Of a stretch of DNA of 34,146 nt, positions 18,606-28,244 are shown one piece after another. The notes below the pieces were generated by a model. It was not told where the DNA came from and made no database searches. It saw nothing but the letters and a program-made list of their open reading frames with translations. Numbering within the stretch: the first letter of the stretch is position 1; each line of letters starts with the position of its first letter. The DNA is taken from IMG/VR virus record IMGVR_UViG_3300012924_000017, positions 1-34,146 of that record; one strand, 5' to 3'. The position numbers and the translations under genes are program-made. The DNA is from a virus.

Positions 18606-21600
18606 GTGGCTGTAATCCACCTCGACGTGACCGGTGACTGTACCGGTGCTGTTGATGCGCTGAATAACACCTCGGCGGCGGTCGACAGTCTGCACGGACG
18701 TACTGCCACCGTCGGGGTGCGAGTTGAGGGTGGTCCGGAGGGGGCCGCCGCTATCTCCGCGGTCACCGCCGCCGGTCGGGAGCTGAGCGGCACCACCATC
18801 TCGGTCGTCATGGACTCCAGCGCGATCGGGATGGCGCACAGTGACCTGAGTGGCTTCCGCGGTGAGGTGCGCGGCGCCGCGCGTGACCTCGACGCAATGG
18901 CTGGCAGTCGCGCGTTCAGCATCTCCGACGGTGGCTCGATCAGCGGGATGGCCCGCGAGCTGGTGTCCGCTAACGCTGCGGCGGGTGGCACTGTCGAGCG
19001 GCTGAACCAGGTCGGGCACTCCGCTGGAACGGCCGCGTCCGGGATCGACACCACCAGCGCCTCGCTCGGGGGGCTTTCCTCCACCGGTGCGGACGCGGGC
19101 TCGAACCTCGACTCGATGGCCAGCTCCGCGCAGCAGCTGGAGCGGCGTCTGGGGTCTACCGCTCAGGTGGCCAAGGACGCTCGGATGGAACTGACCGCGA
19201 TGGCGAGCGCGGCCAGCGGTCCGGGCGGTGGCGGCATTCCCGGAATTCCAAGCCTCGGTTCGGCGGGCCCCAACAGCGTCAAGGGCACCTGGCCAGTGAG
19301 CCAAGGCGGTTGGGCGGCAACCGCTGGAGGTCCGCCCGGCGGCGGTACTGGCGGCGGGGGCGGTGGCGGTGGAGGAGGCGGTGGGGGCGGTGGTCGCTCC
19401 GGCGGTGCTGGATCTCCGTCCGACGAGTCCGGCGGCGGCGTAGGTGGTCGCACGGCAATGAATGCCGCGCAGATGGGCCTGATGGCCGGCGCGGTCGGTG
19501 AAATGATCGGTGCGGGCGCCGGACTGCTCTCCGTCAATGCCGCGATCCAGCAGACCCCCGCGCTGGCCTACGCGGCGAACCAGGCGATGCACGAGTTCAA
19601 CATGGGCATCACCAGCACCGCTAAGTCCGCTATTAGTGACGGTGTGCCCGCCCTGCACGCGCTGGGCGATGCACTCCGTCCGCTCGGTGCTGAGATCGGC
19701 ACCGTCGGCGCCCAGCAAATGACCAACGTACTGGGTGGCGTGACCCAGATGGCCGGTACCGCGACCAGCACGTTGCATGCACTCGAGCCTGCTATCGGCC
19801 CCGCCGTCTCTGGCCTGTTCAACATCGCTGACGCGGCCCTGTCCGGCGTCGGCAATCCCGCGGTCGTGAGCTCTATCCAGCAGCTGGGGGAGTCACTCAA
19901 TACCGTTGGAGCCGCCGACGCAACCAGCACCATCACCACCGGGCTGCTCACCGCTGGCGGCATCGCCGGGAAAGTGTTCACTGACATCGCCAGTGGCGCC
20001 GCAGAGACGCTGAACGTACTCACCGGTGGCCAAGAGACCACTGAATCGCTGGCCCCTGGAATTGTCGGCGGCGGTGTCGCCGCCTACGCGCTGCGCGGCG
20101 CTCTCGGCGGTGGAGCGGGCGGCGCTCTCGCCGCCGGCGCCCTGGGCTTCTACGGCTTGCAGACGGCCAGCCAGCAGCAGCAGGCCGGTCAAGATCCCAC
20201 CGCTGGTCTGCTTGCCATGGTGGGCGGCTCGATGTTGGGCAGCAAGATGCTCGGGCCGAAGCTTGGTCCGATTGGCGCGGTAGCCGGCGGTATTGGTGCC
20301 GATTTTCTGGCCCAACAAGCACAGGCGAGGATCCCGGGTCAGGGCGGTATCGACGCCGGAAACATGATCTCCGACGTCGCAACCGGCGCTGGACTGGGCT
20401 TCATGCTCGGGGGCCCGGCGGGCGCGGCGTTCGGCGCCGTTGCCGGCGGCGGTTATGGCATCTACCAGGCGATGACCGCCGCGCAGGGCGGCGCTGGGAC
20501 TACTACTGGTGTCTCCCCCACCGGCGTGATGATGGACGCCGCCGGCAAGTACACCGCCGCGGCGGCTCCGATGACTCAGGCGGAAGCCGACCTCGCTAAC
20601 AAGAACTACCTCACAGACCAGAAGCTGGCTTCCGCGGGCGCGACCCAAATGGAGCCGCAGGCCGCTATCGACCAACTCGCCGGGAAAGGTCCGGGGACCC
20701 CGGCCGCGGCCGGATCGAGGTTCACCCCGTGGCAGCAGGCGGGTACAGAGCCGCAGGCCGCCCTGGACAAGCTGTCGAAGCCGTCGGGTCCCCCGCCTGG
20801 GCCGCAAATCAGTGATTTGATCAACCCGTTCGCTCAACTGCCCACGGGCATTACTGGCGGTTCGTCGGGCCCCACGATTGCTAACGCTACCGCGATGCAG
20901 CAGTTGTACTCGGCGACCAATCAGGTATCGACTGGCACCACCACGGCCACGCAGAACCTCAATCAGATGGCGCAGGCGGCTCAGCCAGTGTCACAGGCCG
21001 TACAACAACTGCCGCAGCTCTCAGCACCGGCCATGCAGAGCATCAGCCAATTGCCCGCCACGGCTGCCACCTCGATCAATCAGGCCAGCTCCGCCATTGC
21101 CAGCGGCGGTACCGCCCTAGGCGCACAAGTCCCGGCGTCGATGAGTCAGGGCATCGCCGCTCAGACTCCTCAGGCCTGTGACGCTTCGGCTGAGATGGCC
21201 GCGTCAATGACGAAGTGCACTTCCGCGGTCCTGAACTCCCACAGCCCATCCAAGGTGTTCTACGGCCTTGGCCAAGGCATCGGTCAGGGCCTGGCGCTGG
21301 GCGTTGCCGACTCGGCGAACTTGGCTAGCGGCGCGGTCGGTTCGGCGATGAGCGGGGTAGTCGCCGCTGGCGCGCACGCACTCGATGCACACAGCCCCTC
21401 GGATGAGTTCTGGAAGCTGGGCATGGCGGTGAACACCGGATTCACCGGCGGCCTGGAGTCCAAGGCGGGTGGCGTGGATTCGGTGCCCGTGTCGAGCAAC
21501 ATCAGCGAATTCACGGCGAATAGGTATGGCGGTGGCGGCGAGTATTACCGCGAACCGCAACACGGAGTGAAAGTCTCGAGTCCGGCGGCACCGCCCGCTG

Positions 21601-22715
21601 GTGGGAAGGACTCCGGCGGCGACTCGTCCCCTCAACAGAAGGGTATTGATTCATTCCGCGCGAGTATCTCCACCCGCCAAACCGACAAAATGGGCCAGGG
21701 TGCGGCGTCGGCGGCCGGCGTCGCCGATCGGGTCACCGCCAAACAGCTCAACGCCGCGGCGCTGGAGAGCTCCCGAAATGAGCGCTCAGCCGCGGCCAAG
21801 TTCGGTGCCACGCATGGCATGACCCCAGCTGAAGCCGCCACGGCACTGTCCGCCAGGGGCGAAAAGGGCGGGGAGTCGACGTGGATCGGTAGGACCAGCC
21901 CCACCGGCAAGCTGGACCCTTCGCAACAGGGTGGGAGGGCTGTTCCGCCGGGGTTCCCGGGTGGTCCGCCGCTCGCGCCATGGCAGCAGGCGGACCAGAA
22001 ACCGAAGCCAACGCCAGGCACATCTCAGCCCGCGGTCAGTCCGACCGTAAACGCCTATGAACAGTTCGCCAAAGGCCACGTCGTTGGGCAGGCGAGCGCC
22101 GACGGCATGACGATGGGTCTGAAGACTGGTCAGGAAGACGTAACTAAGCAAAGCCGGGCACTCGCCCTAGCGCAAATCAATGAACTCAAGAAGAAACTAG
22201 GGATCAGCAGTCCATCCACGGTTACCCGGGAGATGGGCGTCGCAATGGGCGACGGCATGAACATCGGACTGCGCGAGTCCATCTCGAGCAGCGCGGCGAC
22301 AGCCGGTGCGCTGGTCGGAGGATTCGGTTCCGGAGTCCAGGCAGCTAGTGACGGGTCGCTGGCGATCGCTACTAACTCCGGTCTCATGGTCGGTTACACC
22401 TGGGCCCGCAGCGTGACGACGGGGGCTGACACGGTATTGAAGAACGCGGACTATATGACGCTATCAATGCCGCAACTGGGCTCCGCTCTGGCTACATCGG
22501 CACTGGGTGCCGAAGGCCTACTCGGACCGGCCGGATCAGGGGCGTCGATCACTAGTACCGCGTACTTGCAGGGTGGTGGCGCGGTAACCATCCCGAATGT
22601 GAACGCAACCGTCGTCGTGTCTGTTGATGGCACTCCACTGCGGGTGATCGCGCAAGACGTGATGAATGTGACGATCGACAATCTGGCGAATTCGGTCGGA
22701 ACTCAGCGTGGATGA
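18606..22715 (+). CDS. tape measure protein
   Basis: 1369 residues from GTG 18606, the largest gene here. The N-terminal 250 residues are helical and beta-mixed with repeats around Gly/Ser/Ala; an in-frame Gly run lies at about residues 249-263. The middle is hydrophobic and Gly/Ala-rich (GAVGEMIGAGAGLLSVNAAI), as in tape measures that insert in the host membrane. Three copies of an SPS-x-G motif lie at about residues 876, 926 and 1200 (HSPSKVFYGLGQGIGQGLAL; AHSPSDEFWKLGMAVNTGF; ISSPSTVTREMGVAMGDGM), typical of tape measures. By the 0.15-nm-per-residue rule the tail would be about 200 nm. Confidence 0.93.
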   Translation: MAVIHLDVTGDCTGAVDALNNTSAAVDSLHGRTATVGVRVEGGPEGAAAISAVTAAGRELSGTTISVVMDSSAIGMAHSDLSGFRGEVRGAARDLDAMAGSRAFSISDGGSISGMARELVSANAAAGGTVERLNQVGHSAGTAASGIDTTSASLGGLSSTGADAGSNLDSMASSAQQLERRLGSTAQVAKDARMELTAMASAASGPGGGGIPGIPSLGSAGPNSVKGTWPVSQGGWAATAGGPPGGGTGGGGGGGGGGGGGGGRSGGAGSPSDESGGGVGGRTAMNAAQMGLMAGAVGEMIGAGAGLLSVNAAIQQTPALAYAANQAMHEFNMGITSTAKSAISDGVPALHALGDALRPLGAEIGTVGAQQMTNVLGGVTQMAGTATSTLHALEPAIGPAVSGLFNIADAALSGVGNPAVVSSIQQLGESLNTVGAADATSTITTGLLTAGGIAGKVFTDIASGAAETLNVLTGGQETTESLAPGIVGGGVAAYALRGALGGGAGGALAAGALGFYGLQTASQQQQAGQDPTAGLLAMVGGSMLGSKMLGPKLGPIGAVAGGIGADFLAQQAQARIPGQGGIDAGNMISDVATGAGLGFMLGGPAGAAFGAVAGGGYGIYQAMTAAQGGAGTTTGVSPTGVMMDAAGKYTAAAAPMTQAEADLANKNYLTDQKLASAGATQMEPQAAIDQLAGKGPGTPAAAGSRFTPWQQAGTEPQAALDKLSKPSGPPPGPQISDLINPFAQLPTGITGGSSGPTIANATAMQQLYSATNQVSTGTTTATQNLNQMAQAAQPVSQAVQQLPQLSAPAMQSISQLPATAATSINQASSAIASGGTALGAQVPASMSQGIAAQTPQACDASAEMAASMTKCTSAVLNSHSPSKVFYGLGQGIGQGLALGVADSANLASGAVGSAMSGVVAAGAHALDAHSPSDEFWKLGMAVNTGFTGGLESKAGGVDSVPVSSNISEFTANRYGGGGEYYREPQHGVKVSSPAAPPAGGKDSGGDSSPQQKGIDSFRASISTRQTDKMGQGAASAAGVADRVTAKQLNAAALESSRNERSAAAKFGATHGMTPAEAATALSARGEKGGESTWIGRTSPTGKLDPSQQGGRAVPPGFPGGPPLAPWQQADQKPKPTPGTSQPAVSPTVNAYEQFAKGHVVGQASADGMTMGLKTGQEDVTKQSRALALAQINELKKKLGISSPSTVTREMGVAMGDGMNIGLRESISSSAATAGALVGGFGSGVQAASDGSLAIATNSGLMVGYTWARSVTTGADTVLKNADYMTLSMPQLGSALATSALGAEGLLGPAGSGASITSTAYLQGGGAVTIPNVNATVVVSVDGTPLRVIAQDVMNVTIDNLANSVGTQRG

Positions 22716-22730
22716 TAGGGGGTAGCCGTT

Positions 22731-24413
22731 GTGGCGTTAACTAAGGTCACCGTACGCCCCACCTCCGCCACCCAGGGCAGCTGGGGCATTATTGGGGCTG
22801 TTTCTGGCGGCGTTGCCGTGTCGGATAACACCGACTCGACCTATGTGCAATTGACGTCCGGACTCGCTCGGCTGCCCGTTCAGGTGATGAGCATTTCGTT
22901 CCCGGCGGCCAGCATTCCGACCGGCGCCTGGGTGTACTCGGTGGGCGTACGTCGCCGGATCCAGACGATCGTGCAGGGGTTCGACATCCCGCAGTGCCTG
23001 CACTGGTTCCGGTGTAAGACCGGTGCAATCGCGGTGGCGGGAGAGCAGACGCGAGAATCCAGGACTTCGTTCTCCTCCTTCTGTCCCACCAGTCCGGTCA
23101 CCTCCGCCTGGACCGAGGAGACCGTGTTCATCTCCACGATCGGGCCAGACGGGCAGCCGTGGAGCACTCAGAGCAACCTCGGTGCGAGCTCTTTCTTCTA
23201 CGACATGGGCCGCGGTGATGAGTCGACGACCTCGATCTTGCGGGTGAGCGAGGTCTATCTCGACATCACCTACCAGCGGCTGTCCACGGTCACGGTCACC
23301 GGGCCTACTGGCACTTTCCAGGATACGAAGCCGACCATCACCTGGACCTACGCCTCGCTCGACTCCCAGCCTCAGGTCTCCTATCGGGTCGCTATCTACA
23401 CCCAGTCGCAAACCGTGGCGGCCGGGTTCACCCCGTTCACCACGCTGGCCATCGATGGCACCGGCGACTGGGTGCTGGGCGTAGACGCGCAGTGGACGAT
23501 GACCACCGACCTGACCAATGGCTCCTACGTGGCCTATGTACAAGCACAGAGTCAGTGGAGCGGGTCGGGGGACTTTCCGTCCAGTACTGGATCCACGAGC
23601 TGGACCCGCAGCGTCACCGTAGGTGGTGGTGGTGGCTCCGGTGGTCTTCCTCCGGCGGTCGCGGTACTGAACTCCGCGGTCTACGAGGCGGGCACCAATC
23701 GGGTGGCGCTGACCGTCACGGCCGGAGCGACCAGCCCCCCCACGTCCGTCGTCACGGTCTACGCCTCTCGCAACGGTCAACTGTCCTGGAATCAGATCCC
23801 GAGCTTGACCTACGTGCCAATCGGAGCGGGCCCGATCACCGTCTACGACGAGGTCGCGCCGCTCAACATCACCTCTTACTACCGAGTGGTCGCCTACGGG
23901 GGAGCGCCATTGCAGGCCGCCCCCGACCCCTCGAACGTGCTTTCGGCGACTCCGACGACGGACCGCTTCTGGCTGAAGAGTCCGAGCAATCCGCTGCTCA
24001 ATACCGTGTTGCCGATCGCGGCCCCGAAGCAGAGCGATTCCGGGATCAAGATCACGAAGCGCCGGATGATGGGCACCTTCCAGCTTCTGGGAGGCGCCGG
24101 CAAGCAGGTGTTGCCCTTCGTGGTGAATGGCCCGACCTACGGCGACGAATACGAGATTGAGCTGATCTTCATCGACGGCGACCCGGACTACTCGATGGAC
24201 CTGTGGTCGGCGGTCGACCGGCTCGATAACTCCGGAGAGACCCTGCTGCTACAGAAGCCCGACGGGGACCAACTGTGGGTGACCACCGGTCCCGGATCGA
24301 GCGGCACCGAGACCGAAGAGACGTTCAACGTCCTGGCTGGAGATCCCCGATCCGTTTTCTGGCGTCGTCGCAAGCTCGTGCTAACCCAAGTGGACCCTCC
24401 CGCGTATTACTGA
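22731..24413 (+). CDS. distal tail or minor tail protein
   Basis: 560 residues from GTG 22731 with TAGGGGGTAG upstream. It begins with a beta-sandwich (ALTKVTVRPTSATQGSWGII, VYSVGVRRRIQTIVQG). FN3-like repeats then follow around residues 185-400 (TVTVTGPTGTFQDTKPTITW; NITSYYRVVAYGGAPLQAAP), joined by a Gly linker. The last 150 residues (SGIKITKRRMMGTFQLLGG, then GDPDYSMDLWSAVDRLDNSG) resemble a distal-tail domain of actinophage minor tail proteins. Position directly after the tape measure fits the distal tail protein. Confidence 0.75.
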   Translation: MALTKVTVRPTSATQGSWGIIGAVSGGVAVSDNTDSTYVQLTSGLARLPVQVMSISFPAASIPTGAWVYSVGVRRRIQTIVQGFDIPQCLHWFRCKTGAIAVAGEQTRESRTSFSSFCPTSPVTSAWTEETVFISTIGPDGQPWSTQSNLGASSFFYDMGRGDESTTSILRVSEVYLDITYQRLSTVTVTGPTGTFQDTKPTITWTYASLDSQPQVSYRVAIYTQSQTVAAGFTPFTTLAIDGTGDWVLGVDAQWTMTTDLTNGSYVAYVQAQSQWSGSGDFPSSTGSTSWTRSVTVGGGGGSGGLPPAVAVLNSAVYEAGTNRVALTVTAGATSPPTSVVTVYASRNGQLSWNQIPSLTYVPIGAGPITVYDEVAPLNITSYYRVVAYGGAPLQAAPDPSNVLSATPTTDRFWLKSPSNPLLNTVLPIAAPKQSDSGIKITKRRMMGTFQLLGGAGKQVLPFVVNGPTYGDEYEIELIFIDGDPDYSMDLWSAVDRLDNSGETLLLQKPDGDQLWVTTGPGSSGTETEETFNVLAGDPRSVFWRRRKLVLTQVDPPAYY

Positions 24414-24429
24414 CTGAGGGGAGCCGCAC

Positions 24430-24822
24430 ATGCAGGGATTCACCCTCGAATTCGCGGCCGCGGTCAACGAACCGCATATCGCCATCGTGGTCGCCCAGCT
24501 GAGTTACGGCAGCGGTATCCCGACCCGGCAATTGGAAGTGCATGCGGGGTCGGTGCTGGCCGATCGACTCGCCGGTCAAATGCGAACGATCCAGATCGAG
24601 CTGATTGACCGGGACGGAACTCTCACTCCGACCGGTATGACGTCCCAGCTAGCACCGTTCGGTGCCCGTGTCACATTGCGTCGCGGTATTCGCATTCCGA
24701 ACGAGGCCATCGTGGGTCGGCTGTGTGATGCCACGAATTCGTGGCTGCCCGTGACCGCAACCGGCCAGATGGCGTGCGTGAAGGTCGATTCGGCCGATGG
24801 AGGTCTCACGCTTGGTCCGTGA
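24430..24822 (+). CDS. N-terminal half of a minor tail (hub-like) protein
   Basis: 130 residues from ATG 24430 with GGGGAG upstream. It reads like the front part of an actinophage minor tail family in which a strand-rich segment (GSVLADRLAGQMRTIQIELI, then DRDGTLTPTGMTSQLAPFGA) precedes a LRRGIRIP strand. In such proteins a DELVPLG... continuation follows; here the ORF ends at about 130 residues, and that continuation appears instead in the 26578-27903 gene. Three genes separate the two. The fit is from memory of the pattern; the split is my inference. Confidence 0.6.
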   Translation: MQGFTLEFAAAVNEPHIAIVVAQLSYGSGIPTRQLEVHAGSVLADRLAGQMRTIQIELIDRDGTLTPTGMTSQLAPFGARVTLRRGIRIPNEAIVGRLCDATNSWLPVTATGQMACVKVDSADGGLTLGP

Positions 24823-24845
24823 CCAGAAACCAAAGGACTTGACCT

Positions 24846-25301
24846 GTGGCTAACCTCGTATGCGACTACGCCAAGGGTCGTCTTATGCAGCTAGCCTCGC
24901 TCCCCCTGGGCACAGACAATATCATCGTTGTTCTGCTGCAGACGGCCTCGCTGCCTTCGGACACCCTTATTAGGCGCGCCCCGTTCTTGTCGAGCATATT
25001 CACCGCGGGCGCGGTCGAAGCGAACTTCACGAGCTATTCGCGTCAGGTCGTGCTGAATACCAACGTCGTGGTGTCGGTCAATACCTCGACCGACATTGTG
25101 TCGTTCAGCATTCCCAGTCAGGTATGGAACGCCGCCGGTGGAGGTACTAACAACAGCCTGGGGGCGCTACTTGTGTGCTACCGACCGACGTCCTCGTCGG
25201 CGGACTCCGCCATCGTCCCCCTGACGAAACACGACTTTGTAGGCAGTACCACGGGGGGAAACCTCACCGCGTCCATTACGACGATCGCTACGGCTGCCTG
25301 A
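24846..25301 (+). CDS. unrecognised tail appendage protein
   Basis: 151 residues from GTG 24846 with AAAGGA upstream. A beta-rich, Ser/Thr/Ala/Val-rich protein (NIIVVLLQTASLPSDTLIRR, then SYSRQVVLNTNVVVSVNTST). It resembles the small tail-fibre-associated family in which a YTR-x-V strand follows an IVVLL strand. The stop overlaps the next start (TGATG 25299-25303). It is one of three small genes between the two halves of the hub-like protein. Confidence 0.65.
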   Translation: MANLVCDYAKGRLMQLASLPLGTDNIIVVLLQTASLPSDTLIRRAPFLSSIFTAGAVEANFTSYSRQVVLNTNVVVSVNTSTDIVSFSIPSQVWNAAGGGTNNSLGALLVCYRPTSSSADSAIVPLTKHDFVGSTTGGNLTASITTIATAA

Positions 25302-26059
25302 TGCCGGCCTCGTTGTCGTTTTTCGATATGTCCGCGAGCGTCACGCCGCCAGTCGGGTATCTCGAACCGGTCCCGCTCACGCTCGGTCCGAACTGGCAGC
25401 CGAACGATGTCCGGATCTTGATGGTGAACGCCTCCGCTACCGCCCCTTCGGGCTGGGATGACTCGCTCGCGTCCTTCCCGGTGTTGATGACTCCGAGCGT
25501 GCCGACCGGCTTCTCCGCCGCGTGGAACCTGAACCCGGGCCATGAGACGCAGGCCGTGTTCTACCGGCGGCTAGCGACCGGCGACAACTCCGTCGGAACA
25601 ACGTGGATCAAGCCCTCCAACTGGCGCCACTGGCAGTACACGCTGCTGACCGTCCGTGGAGTGAGCCCGACCGGCACCATCGTCGGGGGACCCCTGATCA
25701 TGTCCCACGCGGTAGCGGACCCGAACGCCACGGTGGCTTCAGTGGCGGTGCCCGCGGCGGGAACCATGGTGTTCGCGGTGGGCAGCATTCCGGACCCCGA
25801 GCTCGGGTGGCCGAACTGGGCGATCTCAATGGGCGTACCGACCGGCTGGACTGCCCTGACCGCGACCGACAAGTCGGGGGTTTCCTTCTATGCCTACGAC
25901 ACCAATCCGGCGCTCGTCGTGGCGGGTAAGGCGTATTCGGCGGCGGGCACAACCGGAACGGTATCCATTCCGGTCGCGGCGGGTGCTTCCGCGTTTACCG
26001 GGTTATACGTGTTCCTCCCGCCGGCCTCTGACGTCTCGATAACTGTGGGAGTCGCGTAA
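25301..26059 (+). CDS. tail appendage protein, beta-sandwich type
   Basis: 252 residues from ATG 25301; the ORF is open from 25175 but that reading overlaps the upstream gene by more than 100 bases. The layout (VPLTLGPNWQPNDVRILMVN, a tryptophan-rich middle, VPTGWTALTATDKSG, and a VPAAGTMVFAVGS strand) is that of beta-sandwich proteins in actinophage tail modules with a P-x-GD-x-L strand and a G-W-T loop. The 31026-31838 protein has a similar layout. It probably forms part of a host-binding appendage. Confidence 0.65.
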   Translation: MPASLSFFDMSASVTPPVGYLEPVPLTLGPNWQPNDVRILMVNASATAPSGWDDSLASFPVLMTPSVPTGFSAAWNLNPGHETQAVFYRRLATGDNSVGTTWIKPSNWRHWQYTLLTVRGVSPTGTIVGGPLIMSHAVADPNATVASVAVPAAGTMVFAVGSIPDPELGWPNWAISMGVPTGWTALTATDKSGVSFYAYDTNPALVVAGKAYSAAGTTGTVSIPVAAGASAFTGLYVFLPPASDVSITVGVA

Positions 26060-26577
26060 TGACCACATACCAGTTTGAAAGTCAGCACGCCACGCAATCG
26101 GCGCCGTACTACACGGCTCATGGCGTGTCAGTGAAGGCGGTTACCTATCCAATCCGATTTTCGTCGGTCTACGGTGCAGGCGTTGCAGTCTATCCGGGGC
26201 CCATCTTCCCCATCGTGTCGTCCATGCAACTGAATTTTTACCGGATCACTGGCGTCACTACCCAGTCGGGCACAGTGGTCTCCACACCGCCGGTTCGCCA
26301 GGGGTCACCGGCGGCAACCTGTGTCGCTAAATTCGACACGACGTCAACCCCACCCAGCGGAGGGACAGCCGTAGTCGGCACCCTCAGTGAACGCATTGTC
26401 CCTCCGTACATTCCGAGCGTCGGACAACCGTACACGTGGTCCAGTAACCTCATTATTCTTCCCGGATCCGCCCTCTACATTTATGGAACATACGGGACCA
26501 ACGGCGGGAACCCGGCTAGTTACTACGTGTACACGAATATGTTCTTTGAAGAGCTGCGCCTCGCGTGGAGTTTCTAG
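26059..26577 (+). CDS. unrecognised tail appendage protein
   Basis: 172 residues from ATG 26059, overlapping the previous stop by one base. It is Tyr/Ser/Thr/Pro-rich with strand-like runs (SMQLNFYRITGVTTQSGTVV, LIILPGSALYIYGTYGTNGG). This is a virion-protein composition. No family is recognised. The stop codon abuts the next start. It is less GC-rich than the flanking genes. Confidence 0.65.
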   Translation: MTTYQFESQHATQSAPYYTAHGVSVKAVTYPIRFSSVYGAGVAVYPGPIFPIVSSMQLNFYRITGVTTQSGTVVSTPPVRQGSPAATCVAKFDTTSTPPSGGTAVVGTLSERIVPPYIPSVGQPYTWSSNLIILPGSALYIYGTYGTNGGNPASYYVYTNMFFEELRLAWSF

Positions 26578-27903
26578 ATGGCGGAGACTGATACAGCAAC
26601 CCTCATCACGTTTTCGAATTCAACCGCGGTCACCGTCGCGCAGGGGGCCGCGACCGAGACCGACGTCGCCGCGCAGGTGTTTAACCCGCTCTACGGCTAC
26701 TGGCTCAGTGACCTGATGATCCTGACCGGACTGCCGGTGACCGCATCGGTGGTGCGCTGGTCGGCGACCACTCCGACGGGTACGTCAGTCACGGTCGAGA
26801 CCTCCATCGACAACGGCATGACCTGGGACCTGGCGTCTCAGGGGCAGCCCGTGCCGCGACTGCTGGTCGGGGACACCGTCGTGCAGACGGTACTGGCACG
26901 AGTGACGCTCAGGCGCGACACCGCCGCGACGACTTCCCCAAAGGTGCAGCGGTTCGAGCTCACCATCACCGCCGACGCCCACGTGGACGAGCTGGTGCCG
27001 ATCGGCGTCGGGATGATCGACTCAGTGACGGTGCACGCTACAGCGGGCACCACCGGCTCGGGCAGCACCTCCGATGCGGGCGGGTCAACGGCCGTGGTGG
27101 GTCACGGTGGTGGACAGTCGGGCGGCGGTATATCGATCAAAGTCCATGCCGTCGATCTGTCCGGCCAGATCAAGAGAAACGTCTGGCAGATGCCGTACAC
27201 AGTCCCCTTGGGGCTGCTCTACACCGACGCGATCAAAGCGATGGTGCTCGACCGGTTGCCGGACCAGACCGACTTCCATCTCTACTCAACGACACGCACC
27301 ACACCTCTGCTGGTCTACGGCCTGCAGCAGGGCGGTGACCCCTGGCAGGACATCCTCGAATTAGCGCAAGCGATCGGTTTCGAGGCGTTTTTCGACGCCG
27401 CCGGGGTGTTCGTCTGCCGGCCGGTGCCTGACCCTCGGGTCGGTACGCCGGTGTGGCAGTTCGATGAGGTCGCCAAGCCGATGGTGTCGGAGGCGGAGCG
27501 TCAGCTGTCGTCGGAGCAGACCTTCAACGACATCGTGGTGGTCGGCCAGAGCACCTCAACCACCAACCCGTTCTCGGCGGAAGCCTTCGATGACAACCCG
27601 TCCTCTCCGACCTACATCCTCGGACCCTACGGGCGCGTCACGCAGCGGCTGACCTTCTCCCTTATCACCAGCCAGGACCAGGCGCAGGACACCGCCAACG
27701 CGGCGCTGTTCAACTCCCTCGGCGCCGCGGACACCGTCACGTTGACCGTTCCGCCGATGCCCGCCCTCGAGCCCGGTGACGTCATCAAGATCGTGTGCTC
27801 TGACGTTAACGCCAACGGCACTTACATGATCAACAGCATGACGTGTCCGCTGAGCCCGAAAGACCCGATGCAGCTCACCTGCTTTCGGCAGTCCACCGCT
27901 TAA
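26578..27903 (+). CDS. minor tail protein: beta-sandwich domain plus hub-like C-terminal part
   Basis: 441 residues from ATG 26578. Residues 1-130 are a jelly-roll-like domain (VRWSATTPTGTSVTVETSID, LARVTLRRDTAATTSPKVQR). Residues 139-150 (DELVPIGVGMID) start the hub-like part, a Gly/Ser-rich loop follows, then ISIKVHAVDLSGQIKRNVW and a long conserved region (TPLLVYGLQQGGDPWQDILE, RQLSSEQTFNDIVVVGQST, LITSQDQAQDTANAAL, LEPGDVIKIVCSDV). This part resembles phage tail-tip hub proteins with a GD-x-I OB-fold at the end. Its natural N-terminal partner appears to be the protein at 24430-24822. Confidence 0.7.
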   Translation: MAETDTATLITFSNSTAVTVAQGAATETDVAAQVFNPLYGYWLSDLMILTGLPVTASVVRWSATTPTGTSVTVETSIDNGMTWDLASQGQPVPRLLVGDTVVQTVLARVTLRRDTAATTSPKVQRFELTITADAHVDELVPIGVGMIDSVTVHATAGTTGSGSTSDAGGSTAVVGHGGGQSGGGISIKVHAVDLSGQIKRNVWQMPYTVPLGLLYTDAIKAMVLDRLPDQTDFHLYSTTRTTPLLVYGLQQGGDPWQDILELAQAIGFEAFFDAAGVFVCRPVPDPRVGTPVWQFDEVAKPMVSEAERQLSSEQTFNDIVVVGQSTSTTNPFSAEAFDDNPSSPTYILGPYGRVTQRLTFSLITSQDQAQDTANAALFNSLGAADTVTLTVPPMPALEPGDVIKIVCSDVNANGTYMINSMTCPLSPKDPMQLTCFRQSTA

Positions 27904-27917
27904 ACGAGGAGGCGACC

Positions 27918-28244
27918 ATGGCAACCGGTTCTTCCCTCGATCGACTTGCGCGTGCGATCAAGCAGAGCGGCACGGCGGGTTCATCCCCCGCGTGGCTGCC
28001 GCGTACTCCGCAGATGACCATGCACCAGGGGGTCTTGACCGACGTCGATATAGCCAACGGCCACGTCGACTTCCAGTTCCCTGACCAGGGGCTCGTGGTG
28101 CCGTCGGTCCGGATGTGGCAGGCCTACTCGGCGGACCATGTGCCGCAGGTCGGCCATGTGGCCTGGGGTATCCACTACGGCACCGACTTCGTGGTGATGG
28201 GACAGCACGTTCCCCCGATCAGCCCGTTCATTACTCCGACCTAG
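27918..28244 (+). CDS. small OB-fold-like tail protein
   Basis: 108 residues from ATG 27918, with GAGGAGG 5 bases upstream; the ORF is open from 27843 but that overlaps the previous gene. After a basic helical N-terminus, MHQGVLTDVDIANGHVDFQF and VPSVRMWQAYSADHVPQVG, then VAWGIHYGTDFVVMGQHV, form the five-strand pattern of an OB fold, as in tail spike and baseplate proteins of the gpV/gp5 type. It lies just after the hub-like gene, where tip proteins are expected. It is well supported as a gene, less so as to fold. Confidence 0.65.
   Translation: MATGSSLDRLARAIKQSGTAGSSPAWLPRTPQMTMHQGVLTDVDIANGHVDFQFPDQGLVVPSVRMWQAYSADHVPQVGHVAWGIHYGTDFVVMGQHVPPISPFITPT

Noticed and set aside
19351-19395. 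Run of Gly codons in the tape measure gene as a sequencing error or break
   Set aside because: The frame is intact on both sides and Gly-rich linkers are common in such proteins.
18522-19778. Long minus-strand ORF within the tape measure gene
   Set aside because: Antisense shadow of the GC-rich coding sequence; its translation is rich in Arg/Gly/Ala/His with no domain.
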